Shown: positions 16,332-25,870 of the stretch, one piece after another
Layout: the number at the start of each line of letters is the position of its first letter
Position numbering within the stretch: position 1 is the first letter of the stretch
Origin: Dickeya oryzae
GTDB taxonomy: Bacteria > Pseudomonadota > Gammaproteobacteria > Enterobacterales > Enterobacteriaceae
Reading direction: 5' to 3'
Length of the DNA stretch: 64,000 nucleotides
NCBI RefSeq assembly: GCF_009372235.1
Contig: NZ_ML762925.1
Coordinates: 25,189 to 89,188, forward strand
The notes under the pieces: generated by a model
What the model was told of the DNA's origin: nothing
What the model saw: only the letters and a program-made list of their open reading frames with translations
Databases searched by the model: none
Made by a program: the position numbers and the translations under genes

Positions 16332-17165
16332 TTAGTGGTAGCGCAGGCGATGGAGTAACGCATCGTCGGCAATGTGCCGCTGATAATCGCACGGTGTAAT
16401 ACTGACGAACTTCTTAAACTCGCGCAGAAAGTGCGACTGGTCGCTAAAACCAAGGTCAAACGCCAGGTTGCTAAAGGAAATATCTTCTTGTGAATGAATG
16501 CGGTGCAGTGCGGACTGGCCGCGCAGAATACGGCTAAATGCTTTCGGTGATAACCCGGTGTCCTGGCGGAACTGCCGCTGAATAGTCCGGCACGTATAGC
16601 CGGTCAACGTTTCCAGTTGGTCGATACGGATATTCCCCTTCTGCTGCACCATTGCCCGAATAATGGACGTGGTGACGGGTGAAGACTTACGCACCAGTCG
16701 TGGCGTGAAATAGGCATTAAATAATGAAATTTGCCGTGAAAAATCGCGCTGTTGCACAATTTGTTCAAACGCCAACCGGGCATCTGGCACCACGTCAAGA
16801 AAGCTGAATTCACGATTGGCGATCTCTTCGGCCATCACATCAAGAAAATCAGGAATAACACCCGGCGCAAAACGCACGCCGAAATAATGATGGTTGTGCA
16901 GCATGTCTGCACCACGAGCTTCTAGTGTGGTACCGCACACGCGACCTTTAGGATTCAGCGGATCGCAATCAAAAACGATATCAACACAACCGTCAGGCAC
17001 CGCCAGCGTCATCCCTGCCGTTTGCGCTACATCGAAGCTGTAAAAGTGTGAAATTGCCGGGTTTTCTGAGGCGGTCACCGAGTAATGCTGCGCAGCATTG
17101 AGCACAAACCACGGCTGTTCCGGGAGAAAACTTCCCGCAGGGCGACAAAGGGAATTTTCAGACAT
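16332..17165 (-). CDS. AraC-family transcriptional regulator
   Basis: A 277-residue protein with an N-terminal cupin-like sensor (VPDGCVDIVFDC, VCGTT, YFGVRFAPG), as in the DUF6597-type AraC proteins, and a C-terminal AraC DNA-binding domain (about 170-265) with ISFSNLAFDLGFSDQSHFLREFKKFVSITPCDYQ. It sits between the permease it precedes and the divergent catabolic operon starting at 17344, and is well placed to regulate both. Effector unknown, probably the imported amine or amino acid. Confidence 0.9.
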   Translation of the reverse strand: MSENSLCRPAGSFLPEQPWFVLNAAQHYSVTASENPAISHFYSFDVAQTAGMTLAVPDGCVDIVFDCDPLNPKGRVCGTTLEARGADMLHNHHYFGVRFAPGVIPDFLDVMAEEIANREFSFLDVVPDARLAFEQIVQQRDFSRQISLFNAYFTPRLVRKSSPVTTSIIRAMVQQKGNIRIDQLETLTGYTCRTIQRQFRQDTGLSPKAFSRILRGQSALHRIHSQEDISFSNLAFDLGFSDQSHFLREFKKFVSITPCDYQRHIADDALLHRLRYH

Positions 17166-17343
17166 AACACGCTCCGATATCGACTAAGCCTATCGCTGGA
17201 TAATGCAAACCCTGTGCCACGCCGATGTCGCAAATATTCAATACAGGCCGACTACCGTCACGTATTTCTATGGTCATTCACCTGCATGCCGGTCGCACTG
17301 TGTCGACGGCAATACTGAAAATAAAACAGAAAGGGGCCAGACC

Positions 17344-18483
17344 ATGACTGATTCAACCCGGATTGATTTTATCTACTTGTCGGAGCAGGACATGATCCGT
17401 GCGGGGGTTACCGACATGCCCGCTTGCGTCGACACCATGGAAGAGATGTTTGGTTTGCTTTATCGGGGTGACTACCGCATGGCTGGTGCGAATAACGATT
17501 CACACGGCGCGATGGTGACGTTCCCGGAAAACTCGCCATTCCCCACCATGCCGAAGCCAACGGCCGATCGCCGTTTAATGGCGATGCCCGCCTACCTTGG
17601 CGGCAGTTTTTGTACCGCCGGGGTGAAATGGTATGGCTCGAACATCGCCAACCGCGAAAAGGGGCTACCGCGCTCCATTCTGATGTTCACGCTCAGCGAT
17701 GCCGACACCGGCGCACCGCTGGCGCATATGTCTGCCAACCTGCTCTCTGCTTATCGTACCGGTGCGGTACCCGGCGTTGGGGCACGTCATCTGGCGCGCA
17801 AAGATTCACGGGTGATTGGCTTACTGGGGCCTGGCGTGATGGGGAAAACAGCCGTGTCAGCGTTTATCGCCGTCTGCCCGCAGATTGACACCATCAAAGT
17901 GAAGGGGCGCGGTCAACGTAGCCTCGATCATTTCATCACCTGGGTACAAACCACTTACCCGCAAATCAAGCATATCGATGTCGTCGACACGCTGGAGGCC
18001 GTGGTGCGGGGTTCAGATATTGTCACCTATTGCAGCTCGGGCGAAGTCGGCGAGCCTGACAGTTATCCGCTGGTGAAACGCGAATGGGTAAAACCCGGTG
18101 CGTTCCTTGCCATGCCTGCGCTGTGCAACATCGACGCCGGAATGGAACAACCTGACGTGCGTAAAGTACTCGATAACACTGGCCTCTATCAGGCGTGGTT
18201 TGAAGAAGTCCCTAAACCTGCACATAAAACGATTCCGGTGATTGGTGTGCGCTTTATGGACATGATTGCCGAAGGGAAACTGACGACAGATCAACTGGAA
18301 GACATCGGTAAGATCGTGGCCGGTGATGCGCCGGGGCGTCAGAACGACGACGAAATTATCATCATGTCGGTGGGTGGCATGCCGGTGGAGGATGTGGCCT
18401 GGGGAACCGTGATATATCGCAACGCGCTGGCTAACAACATCGGCGTGAAATTAAACCTGTGGGAAACCCCGGTACTGAGCTAA
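17344..18483 (+). CDS. Ornithine cyclodeaminase / mu-crystallin family, tyramine-oxidase-subunit-B-like
   Basis: This 379-residue protein has the OCD/mu-crystallin pattern: a substrate region (GVKWYGSN), SANLLSAYRTGAVPGVGARHLA, and the NAD(P)-binding glycine motif GLLGPGVMGK (about 163-172). The length and sequence resemble proteins annotated as tyramine oxidase subunit B. The ATG at 17344 has AAAGGGGCC upstream. It begins an operon with RidA and an FAD oxidase (gaps 15 and 20 bp) and probably reduces or deaminates an imine formed from an amine or amino acid. Substrate is inferred only from context. Confidence 0.82.
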   Translation: MTDSTRIDFIYLSEQDMIRAGVTDMPACVDTMEEMFGLLYRGDYRMAGANNDSHGAMVTFPENSPFPTMPKPTADRRLMAMPAYLGGSFCTAGVKWYGSNIANREKGLPRSILMFTLSDADTGAPLAHMSANLLSAYRTGAVPGVGARHLARKDSRVIGLLGPGVMGKTAVSAFIAVCPQIDTIKVKGRGQRSLDHFITWVQTTYPQIKHIDVVDTLEAVVRGSDIVTYCSSGEVGEPDSYPLVKREWVKPGAFLAMPALCNIDAGMEQPDVRKVLDNTGLYQAWFEEVPKPAHKTIPVIGVRFMDMIAEGKLTTDQLEDIGKIVAGDAPGRQNDDEIIIMSVGGMPVEDVAWGTVIYRNALANNIGVKLNLWETPVLS

Positions 18484-18498
18484 TTAAGGGCAACCAGC

Positions 18499-18921
18499 AT
18501 GACACGTATCATTAAAGTAAAAACTGGCTCGAAGTTTGAGGAAATGGGCAGCTACTCACGCCTTGTCGCGGTGGATAACTGGATTTATGTCTCTAATACC
18601 GCGGGTCGCAATCCGGTCAGCCAGGAAATCCCGGCTGACGTGAGTGAACAGACGTTGCAAGTGTTCGCCAACATTGAAGCAGCACTCGCCGCCATTGATG
18701 CCTCGCTGAAAGATGTCGTGTTCTCGCGGGTGTTTATTCAGAATCCCGACGATGTGCCAACAGTCATGACCATCATCGGGGATAAGTTTCGGGGCATCAA
18801 CCCGGCCACCACGGTGACCTGCCCACCGCTGGGTTCGACGGTTTACAAAGTGGAATTGGAGGTCACGGCGTATCGCGGGGCCGCCAGAGCTGACGTTCAG
18901 GAAATCACCGTTGCGCGGTAA
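18499..18921 (+). CDS. RidA-family enamine/imine deaminase
   Basis: A 140-residue protein of normal RidA length with the family motifs SNTAGRNP, ANIEAALAAIDASLKDVV and the C-terminal region with Arg-containing YKVELEVTAYRG. RidA proteins hydrolyse reactive enamine/imine intermediates released by PLP or flavin enzymes. Its place between a cyclodeaminase-like enzyme and an FAD amino-acid oxidase fits hydrolysis of the imine made by the latter. AAGGGCAACC precedes the ATG. Confidence 0.92.
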   Translation: MTRIIKVKTGSKFEEMGSYSRLVAVDNWIYVSNTAGRNPVSQEIPADVSEQTLQVFANIEAALAAIDASLKDVVFSRVFIQNPDDVPTVMTIIGDKFRGINPATTVTCPPLGSTVYKVELEVTAYRGAARADVQEITVAR

Positions 18922-18941
18922 GGCGTACCAGGAGGCGCACT

Positions 18942-20234
18942 ATGTCACCAGAAATTACCCCCGTTACCACGTCATCTGACGCTCCTGAGTCCACCACCGT
19001 CGTCATTATTGGCGGTGGCATTGTCGGTTTAACCGCTGCCCTGACGCTGGCAGAGCGCAATATTCCGGTGGTAGTGCTGGAGAAAGGACGTATCGCAGGC
19101 GAACAGTCATCGCGCAATCTGGGTTGGATTCGTAAAACCAGTCGTGCTGTCGATGACATCCCACTGGCGCAGGCGGCTGATCGCCTGTGGGCTGAAATGG
19201 CAGCACGCGTTGGCTGCGATGTGGGTTATCGTCAGGCAGGCATTATGTTCATTGCCCGCAGTGAAGCACAAATGGCGCTACATGAAAGTTGGTATAAAGC
19301 GGTCGCACCGCTTGCGCTGGATACCCTACTGCTGAGTAAAGCAGACATTGCCGAGCGGGTACCGGGTGGAAAAGGTACATGGGCTGGGGGAATTTTTACC
19401 GCTTCCGATGGTCGTGCGGAGCCGACACTGGCAGCCAGCGCGATTGCTCGCGCGGCTATCGCCAAAGGCGCGATCATCGTCGAGCAGTGTGCCGTGCGCA
19501 CGCTGGAGACGAGTGGTGGCAAGGTGAGTGGTGTGGTCACCGAGCGAGGTGAAATTCGCTGCGAGCACGTGCTACTGGCGGCAGGTGCCTGGTCGCGGCG
19601 TTTTCTTGGTAATCTGGGTATTGCGTTACCCACACTGCCGCTGATTTGTTCGGTGATGCGCACCAAGCCGCTGGAAGGGCCGACCACTATTGCAGTCGGC
19701 GCACCAGATTTCTCATTTCGTAAACATCAGGATGGCGGTTTTATCATTACCCAGCGTGGCGCACTGGATGCACCGCTAACGCTCGATCATCTGCTGATTG
19801 GTATGCGCTATCTACCGCAACTGCGCCAGGCGCGTGACAACCTGCGCATTTCACTTGGCAAATACTTCGTTAAAGATTTAGCGCTGGCGCGCCGCTGGCG
19901 CAGGGATCACCGCTCGCCGTTTGAGCACATTCGCACGCTTGATCCTGCCGCGAATACAGCGCTGAATCAGGAAGCGATGCGTAACCTGCGTGCAGCCTGG
20001 CCGGTATTTGAGCAGGCTGAGCTGGCGCAGGCATGGGCTGGCGTCATCGATATAACGCCAGATTCCAACCCGGTGATAGGGGACGTCGCGGCACTGAAAG
20101 GCCTGACGCTGGCAACCGGTTTCTCCGGCCACGGTTTCGGTACCTCGCCTGCCGCTGGGCAGTTGGCTGCTGATCTGGTATCCGGCCATACACCGTTGAT
20201 TGACCCGAAGCCGTATCGATTTGCTCGTTTTTGA
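18942..20234 (+). CDS. FAD-dependent amino-acid/amine oxidoreductase (DAO family)
   Basis: This 430-residue protein starts with the dinucleotide fold VVIIGGGIVGLTAALTLAERN (GxGxxG at about 25-30) and the DAO follow-up EQSSRNLGWIRK. The C-terminal FAD motif ITPDSNPVIGDV ... GFSGHGFGTSPAAGQL is intact. It probably oxidises an amine or amino acid to an imine, handled by the adjacent RidA. GGAGG lies upstream of the ATG. It is about as long as, and clearly similar in motifs to, the oxidase at 45833-47164, so the genome has two such enzymes within 30 kb. Confidence 0.9.
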   Translation: MSPEITPVTTSSDAPESTTVVIIGGGIVGLTAALTLAERNIPVVVLEKGRIAGEQSSRNLGWIRKTSRAVDDIPLAQAADRLWAEMAARVGCDVGYRQAGIMFIARSEAQMALHESWYKAVAPLALDTLLLSKADIAERVPGGKGTWAGGIFTASDGRAEPTLAASAIARAAIAKGAIIVEQCAVRTLETSGGKVSGVVTERGEIRCEHVLLAAGAWSRRFLGNLGIALPTLPLICSVMRTKPLEGPTTIAVGAPDFSFRKHQDGGFIITQRGALDAPLTLDHLLIGMRYLPQLRQARDNLRISLGKYFVKDLALARRWRRDHRSPFEHIRTLDPAANTALNQEAMRNLRAAWPVFEQAELAQAWAGVIDITPDSNPVIGDVAALKGLTLATGFSGHGFGTSPAAGQLAADLVSGHTPLIDPKPYRFARF

Positions 20235-20238
20235 CCGC

Positions 20239-20258
20239 GTGCGCGATTTATCGCGCAC
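20239..20258 (+). terminator. Hairpin after the oxidase operon
   Basis: GTGCGCGAT (20239-20247) and ATCGCGCAC (20250-20258) form a strong GC stem 5 bp after the stop. No T run follows, so its termination efficiency is uncertain. Confidence 0.5.
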
Positions 20259-20389
20259 CGCACGTTAACAGTACGGTGCCGTCATTATGCATTATGCCGT
20301 CCTGCAAAAGAGAAGCCGTTTTACGCACGACGTTGTGTATTACTCCTGAAAGCCATTGATGCCGAAAGAGCAACGCATGATCACCCCAA

Positions 20390-21079
20390 TCACATTAGCG
20401 AAATACAAGGATGGGCCTGTGGAGGAATACCACAATCCGGGATAACGACATAATCAATCCAGGAGCCGGGAATATCGACGCGTGGTAAATCGGTTTCGTC
20501 ATCCACCAGTTCATTCACCTGTGCGATGACAATACCGTCATGGAATGCAGCGGCTTCAACCAGCGCCGGGGTGTCTTCGGTGCTGGGGCCGGTGTACAGG
20601 TTGCCTTTACGGTCGGCTTGATACCCGGCCACCAGCGCCACATTCGGGATCAAATCAACATACAGACGGGAATAGAGTTCGATATAGGTGTGAATCGCGC
20701 CCACTTCCAGCGCACCGTCTTCCAGCAGCTGAGAAATGCGCAGACTTTGCGTACCCGAGAAGGAGAAATCGAGTTTATGGGCGATGCCTTTCTCGAAGAT
20801 ATCCAGATGCTCGCTACGCCCAACGCTTGGCATGATCATGTGCAGGTCATGCACCACCTGCGGGTTGACTTCCGCCAGAGTGCGGGAGAGGAAATCGGCC
20901 TGCTTTTGGTTATTCCCTTCCAGCACGACCTTATCGCCGGGAGCGATCAATTTTTCCAGCATCGCGGCCAGATGTTCCGTAGGTAGCACCTTGCCCGAAA
21001 CGGGTATCGACGCTTTGCGCCGTTGCTTTTCACTGCGGCGCGTATTCCAGACCCGCGGTGACGTTTGCCCAGACAACAT
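20390..21079 (-). pseudogene. mdcA: Malonate decarboxylase alpha subunit, 5' fragment
   Basis: The frame matches the N-terminal part of MdcA, the acyl-carrier transferase subunit of malonate decarboxylase: WNTRR, LEGNNQKQADFLSRTLAEVN, LDFSFSGTQSLRISQLLEDGAL, GNLYTGPSTEDTPALVEAAAF and DLPRVDIPGSWIDYVV. Intact MdcA is about 550 residues; similarity ends near residue 212, followed by an unrelated tail and stop. The rest of mdcA and the mdcB-H genes are absent because the convergent oxidase operon lies immediately beyond. It is a deletion remnant of an mdc operon. Confidence 0.85.
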
Positions 21080-21540
21080 TATTAACCTCCTGATTCAGCT
21101 CATCATTTTGATTTGCCTTGGTCTGGGGAAAAGTATGTTCTCTGGCTGAAGCGGCTTCAATCAAGCAGCCGTCACGATCATTAGCTTTAGAGTAAAGATA
21201 ACTGGCGCGCCAGCAATGATTGCCGTGCCAGCCCGCGCGGAGTGCGGGTTTTCATCTCGCCGCATACATCGCGCAAATTGTGATCAGCCCGGCGCTTTGC
21301 GCATCTGTCTCGTTAATCACAATGAGGTAAGAACGGGAAAACAGAGCGGGAACATCGTTGCGGGGAGGCAGGAATATCGGCACAAACCCGATACTGCATA
21401 CGCATCGGCCCCATGCTGGATAAGCAACACGGGGCCGTACGAAATCACTGACGTTATGAGGTCAATGCCATTATCGATTTGGCATTATTAGGCTAATGAC
21501 ACTCGTCGGTTAATAACACGCGTCGGTTAATGCCTTTGCC
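21080..21540. other. Intergenic, no convincing gene
   Basis: About 460 bp between the mdcA fragment and cheV. It has short open frames on both strands but no start site or family resemblance. It may hold decayed remains of the mdc regulator or of another lost gene. Confidence 0.4.
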
Positions 21541-22509
21541 TTATTTCGGTTTTACACGATCCACAACCTTGTGGATGGCTGCGGCCAGTTCATTGATTTC
21601 AAATTTCGCCACATACGAATCAGCACCGACATTGCGTACGTGATCTTCGTTGGCTGAGCCAGACAACGAGGAGTGGATGATAACGGGAATATGCTTAAGC
21701 GCCTCATCACGTTTGATATTACGTGTCAGCGTAAATCCATCCATCTCCGGCATTTCCAGGTCAGTCAACACAAAGGCAATCTTATCTGAAATGGGTCGAC
21801 CTTCCGCCTTCGCTTCCTCCGCCATGGATTTGATCTTATTCCAGGCTCCCAGACCGGTGATATGCATGATGTAGGGAATATTCATCACATTCAGCCCCGT
21901 TTCGAGCATCGTGCGCGCGACTTTGGAGTCTTCGGCCACAATCGCTACCGCTCCGGGTTTCAGGTGGAACGTTTTCTCTTCCACGCTTTCAATTTTAATT
22001 TCACGCTCGGTGGGAATAATGTCGTGCAGAATCTGTTCTACATCCAATACCAGCGCCAGACGGTTGCTCGCCGGATCGCTGTCCAGACGCGCGATACTGG
22101 TGATATAGCTATTGCTGACTCCCGCCTCAGCGGTATTTACCTGACTCCAGTCAAGGCGGACAATATCATCAACCGATTCGACTGCAAAAGCCTGGGTGCT
22201 GCGTGCATATTCCGTCACCAGCAGGATGTTGCGCCCGGTACTCGCCGCACACCCTACCACCGCCGGAAGATCGATAACGGGAATAATCTGCCCGCGAATA
22301 TTAATCATACCAAGCATCGGTGGTGTCATACCCGCAGCCTTGGTCAAGGTTGGCATCGGAACGATTTCACGAAGCTTGAACACATTGATACCGAACAGCT
22401 CGGATGGCCCTTCACCGGTGGCCGATCCCAAACGGAACAATAACAATTCAAACTTGTTGGACGAGGTAAGATTAGTTCTCTCCTCAATCTCTTTTTGAAA
22501 TTTATCCAT
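21541..22509 (-). CDS. cheV: Chemotaxis coupling protein CheV
   Basis: This 322-residue protein has a CheW-like domain (about 15-165; PPMLGMINIRGQIIPVIDL is typical) fused to a response-regulator receiver domain (about 185-320) with phospho-acceptor Asp250 in LTDLEMPEMDGFTL. This is the CheV architecture. It couples chemoreceptors to CheA, and phosphorylation tunes adaptation. The ATG at 22509 has GAGGACAGA upstream. It stands alone, away from a che operon, as is usual for enterobacterial cheV. No flagellar sigma28 promoter could be recognised in the 480 bp upstream. Confidence 0.95.
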   Translation of the reverse strand: MDKFQKEIEERTNLTSSNKFELLLFRLGSATGEGPSELFGINVFKLREIVPMPTLTKAAGMTPPMLGMINIRGQIIPVIDLPAVVGCAASTGRNILLVTEYARSTQAFAVESVDDIVRLDWSQVNTAEAGVSNSYITSIARLDSDPASNRLALVLDVEQILHDIIPTEREIKIESVEEKTFHLKPGAVAIVAEDSKVARTMLETGLNVMNIPYIMHITGLGAWNKIKSMAEEAKAEGRPISDKIAFVLTDLEMPEMDGFTLTRNIKRDEALKHIPVIIHSSLSGSANEDHVRNVGADSYVAKFEINELAAAIHKVVDRVKPK

Positions 22510-22989
22510 TCTGTCCTCAATGCAAATAATTATTAATGTATGGTTACAAGGCAACATCAGTCATGCAGGTAAATCAGGCCGGTGGCCTTACCCCACTCTA
22601 CGCGATTGCTGACGCGCTTCAAATAACTCTTACTTCTTATACACCATTAAAAAGAAAAATATGTGTCTCACGTCATCTGCTGCATCTTCCTGTTTTGAAA
22701 AGCATAGACCACCGGTCATTTCTCCACCATATTCCCGCAACAAATGTTCTGCATCCTGTGATGAATGGCAGATTTGATTATGTGTGTTGTTATTACCTGC
22801 CTATATAAATAGGCATCAACTTAAAATGACCGAGGCGTGAGAGTTAACAGAAATAATCAATAGAATAATAAGAAGATCATAAGAAAATGATCTTTCTTCT
22901 GACGAGGTGAAACCCGTTGTCCCCTAAATGATTCGAGCCGCATAACGCAGGTTCACGGCTGCCGCTACGATGAACTATTCCCGCCAGGG
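22510..22989. other. Intergenic region with a terminator-like hairpin
   Basis: About 480 bp without a credible gene. AAGATCAT (22873-22880) pairs with ATGATCTT (22887-22894) and is followed by TCTTCT, giving a weak terminator on the plus strand or an RNA hairpin. The cheV promoter must be in the left part. Confidence 0.4.
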
Positions 22990-23610
22990 CTAGCGGGCAT
23001 AGCTGTAGACGGAAGCGCGTGAAATACCCAGATGCTGCGCAATCGTCTCCATCGATTTCTTCACGTCAAGTAAACCGCTTTCCCGCAGTTCCTGCATCAG
23101 CAGACGCCGCTCCGGTGCTTTCAGTGCGCGCGGTGTGGTCGCCAGACGCGCTGCAAATTGGTCGATACGCTGACGGATCGCTTCGGCACCGGACGGTTCC
23201 AGACTTTCAGTCAGTACGCCGCTATTGACCTGATTAAAATGCGCGAAGGCGTGCTGGATGCCGCGAAACAGTGTCATATCCACATTCAGGCACAAAGAGG
23301 CGACATATTCACCGCTGGCGTCCTTGATGCCTATCGAAGTGCTTTTCACCGGGCGGCCATCGGCAAACTGATTGGCATAATTGGCCACGACACGGGGGAA
23401 TTCCGGCGATGCGATACGCGCCAACCCCAGCTCAGTGGTTGGCTGCCCGACTTCCCGACCAGACAAATTGTTGTAAATCGCCAGAATCGAGTGCTCCGGT
23501 TTTTTCAGGTCATGGATCACCACTTCGCAAAACGGTGCAAAGGTCTCCCCCAGCCCTTCGGCAATGGTACTGAGCTGTTCAAGCAGTATCGAGTCTGGCA
23601 GATGTGTCAC
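22990..23610 (-). CDS. YheO/DauR-type PAS-HTH regulator
   Basis: This 206-residue protein has an N-terminal YheO PAS-like domain (about 10-115: FAPFCEVVIHDLKKPEHSIL, SIGIKDASGEYVASLCLNVDM) and a C-terminal helix-turn-helix (about 150-206) ending METIAQHLGISRASVYSYAR, as in DauR. It diverges from the ammonia-lyase gene at 23805, with a 194-bp shared promoter region. By analogy with DauR, which represses D-amino-acid catabolism, it probably represses the lyase in the absence of substrate. Confidence 0.9.
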   Translation of the reverse strand: MTHLPDSILLEQLSTIAEGLGETFAPFCEVVIHDLKKPEHSILAIYNNLSGREVGQPTTELGLARIASPEFPRVVANYANQFADGRPVKSTSIGIKDASGEYVASLCLNVDMTLFRGIQHAFAHFNQVNSGVLTESLEPSGAEAIRQRIDQFAARLATTPRALKAPERRLLMQELRESGLLDVKKSMETIAQHLGISRASVYSYAR

Positions 23611-23804
23611 CCTGTTTCTCCTTCACCCTTTGTTGCTGGATAAATTATTTATAAATAGACGTTATGTCAAACCGGTCCAGTACGGCATTCCAACAAAAAA
23701 GCTCGCCTGCCCGCGAAAAACGGTTGGCAATGGCTACAATACCGGCTATAAAAATAAGACATTTTGTTTAAAACTGGATAAATCGTTTATACAAAGGAGC
23801 CGCC

Positions 23805-24773
23805 ATGAGCCAGATTGTTCTGCCTTCTTATGACGACGTCGTCGCCGCCAGTGAGCGAATTGCCGGATACGCCCATCGCACACCGGTTCTCACCTCCCGT
23901 ACCGCCAACGACGCGCTCGGCGCAGAGCTTTACTTCAAATGTGAAAACTTCCAGCGCATGGGGGCGTTCAAATTTCGCGGCGCGATGAATGCGCTGTTGC
24001 AATTCACCCCAGAGCAAAAGGTAGCCGGTGTGGTAGCGTTCTCCTCCGGTAACCACGCGCAGGCGATCGCCATGTCGGCAACACTGTTGGGCATCCCCGC
24101 GACCATCGTCATGCCGCAGGATGCCCCGGCGGCCAAGATAGCTGCCACCAAGGGGTACGGCGCACAAGTGGTGACCTTCGATCGTTACACGCAAGACCGT
24201 GAAGCCATCGGGCGTGAACTGGCGCAACAGCATGGCATGACGTTGATTCCCCCCTTTGACCACCCACATATTATCGCCGGGCAAGGAACGGCAGCGAAAG
24301 AGCTGTTCGAGGAGGTAGGCGAGCTGGATGCCCTGTTCGTTTGTATGGGTGGCGGTGGGTTGCTATCCGGTTCAGCGCTGTCGGCACGTCAGCTGTCGCC
24401 CGGCTGTCGGGTATACGGTGTCGAGCCTGAAGCCGGTAACGATGGTCAGCAGTCTTTTCGTTGCGGCCACATCGTACATATCGATACGCCCAACACCCTC
24501 GCCGACGGTGCTCAGACGCAGCATCTGGGTCAGTACACCTTCGCGTTGATTCGCAAGCATGTGGATGACATTTTAACCGTCAGTGATGATGAACTGGTCA
24601 CCGCGATGCGCTTTTTTGCCGAGCGGATGAAGATGGTGGTCGAACCGACCGGCTGTCTCGGCTTCGCCGCCGCCCGTGCCAGCCAGCACAAACTGCGGGG
24701 GAAACGCGTCGGTATTATCGTCAGTGGCGGCAACGTTGACCTGGCCCGCTACGGCCAGTTACTGGCGGGGTAA
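23805..24773 (+). CDS. PLP-dependent threonine/hydroxyaspartate-type ammonia-lyase
   Basis: A 322-residue fold-type II PLP enzyme. Lys56 in FKFRGA forms the Schiff base, SSGNHAQ (80-86) binds substrate carboxylate, and GGGGLLSG (182-189) binds the PLP phosphate. It lacks the C-terminal regulatory domain of biosynthetic IlvA, matching catabolic threonine/serine dehydratases and threo-3-hydroxyaspartate ammonia-lyases of similar length. AAAGGAGCCGCC precedes the ATG. Divergence from a YheO/DauR-type regulator supports an inducible degradative role. Confidence 0.92.
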   Translation: MSQIVLPSYDDVVAASERIAGYAHRTPVLTSRTANDALGAELYFKCENFQRMGAFKFRGAMNALLQFTPEQKVAGVVAFSSGNHAQAIAMSATLLGIPATIVMPQDAPAAKIAATKGYGAQVVTFDRYTQDREAIGRELAQQHGMTLIPPFDHPHIIAGQGTAAKELFEEVGELDALFVCMGGGGLLSGSALSARQLSPGCRVYGVEPEAGNDGQQSFRCGHIVHIDTPNTLADGAQTQHLGQYTFALIRKHVDDILTVSDDELVTAMRFFAERMKMVVEPTGCLGFAAARASQHKLRGKRVGIIVSGGNVDLARYGQLLAG

Positions 24774-24788
24774 ACCGTCAGATACCGC

Positions 24789-25856
24789 TTACCGGCACGA
24801 CACCGCCGCCCATAACCATCGAGGCGGCGTGGCGTTCAGTTTGCGAGCCGTCTCCAGATAACGGGTATCCAGCAAACTGGCTGACCAGTACAGGGCCGAT
24901 GCGGTTTTAGCAGGCCAGATGCCATCAAACCCAGCCACCCCTGCTTGTCGCCGTGCGATATCAAATTTCACCGTGGTACGGGCAAACTCCTGATGGGTCT
25001 TCACGCCATCCGCATACGGACTGAGCCACGCCAGCGCGCCACGCAGGCTCTGCCCCTCCGCGCCTTTCAGATCAAGCCAGTCACGCCCTTGCGTTCGCGC
25101 CGCCAGGGCGGCACGTACCAACGGCTCCAGGTCGTACACCACATAATGCAGCGCGTCACGCTGGCTGAAATCCAGCACTTCGCCATCAGGATGGATGTTG
25201 GCATTCAACTGGTGAATAAATGCCTCTTGCGCCGCCGCCATCAGATGGGCATCCCCCAGTGCGGCCGCGCCCATCGTCACCAGCTTAACGCGGTGGCTTT
25301 GCCAGTTATTAGTCCAGGTCCCGCGCTTATCCTGCTGATGCGCCTGCATCTGTTGCAGGTAACCGGTGGTTAGCTCGTTGAGAAAACGTCGGGTGCGTGC
25401 CTGTGTGGCTGTCGGCAACGCATCGTGAGTGAGCTGATAAGCGTCAATCAATCCATCCAGACTGGTTTCATCGATAGGGTTAAAGCTCAGACGATAAGTT
25501 GTCGTCCAGGCATCAAGATAGGTTGCCAGTCGGGATAGCGATGTCGCATCCCCGGCCATATGCCACGCCAGCGCCAAATCACGCATATAGCTAAAATCGC
25601 GTCGGGCGGCGTTCGAGATATCATAAATGCCCTGATGGGGGAGCGTTCCTTCGGTATGCATAACCGGGATAGCCTGCGGCTGCGCTGACGGCGGATGGGA
25701 AACGGTCGACAGCAGTGCGGAGGCCGAAGGCGCGGTCGCCGCCAGACACAACCGGCTGTCAGCCTGCGTGGTTCCCGCCTGTACTGAAGCCATCACACCG
25801 GCAGCAAGTGCGCCCACGGCCCATCGGGTCATGCGCTTCGGCATCATGATACTCAT
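24789..25856 (-). CDS. Alginate lyase family protein
   Basis: This 355-residue protein has a signal peptide (WAVGALAAGVMASVQAG) and the helical alginate-lyase fold motifs: GIYDISNAARRDFSYMRDLALAWHM, and GTWTNNWQSHRVKLVTMGAAALGD with the conserved N-W-x-S-H-R. Family members cleave mannuronate-rich alginate or related uronans in the periplasm. It is 14 bp downstream of an esterase gene and at the end of a long leftward gene array, suggesting breakdown of an acetylated polysaccharide. The substrate may not be alginate in a plant-associated bacterium. Confidence 0.85.
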   Translation of the reverse strand: MSIMMPKRMTRWAVGALAAGVMASVQAGTTQADSRLCLAATAPSASALLSTVSHPPSAQPQAIPVMHTEGTLPHQGIYDISNAARRDFSYMRDLALAWHMAGDATSLSRLATYLDAWTTTYRLSFNPIDETSLDGLIDAYQLTHDALPTATQARTRRFLNELTTGYLQQMQAHQQDKRGTWTNNWQSHRVKLVTMGAAALGDAHLMAAAQEAFIHQLNANIHPDGEVLDFSQRDALHYVVYDLEPLVRAALAARTQGRDWLDLKGAEGQSLRGALAWLSPYADGVKTHQEFARTTVKFDIARRQAGVAGFDGIWPAKTASALYWSASLLDTRYLETARKLNATPPRWLWAAVSCR

Positions 25857-25870
25857 GCGTAATACTCCTT

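Noticed and set aside
22558-22808. A plus-strand frame upstream of cheV as a gene
   Set aside because: No ribosome-binding site, no family and it lies over the cheV promoter region.
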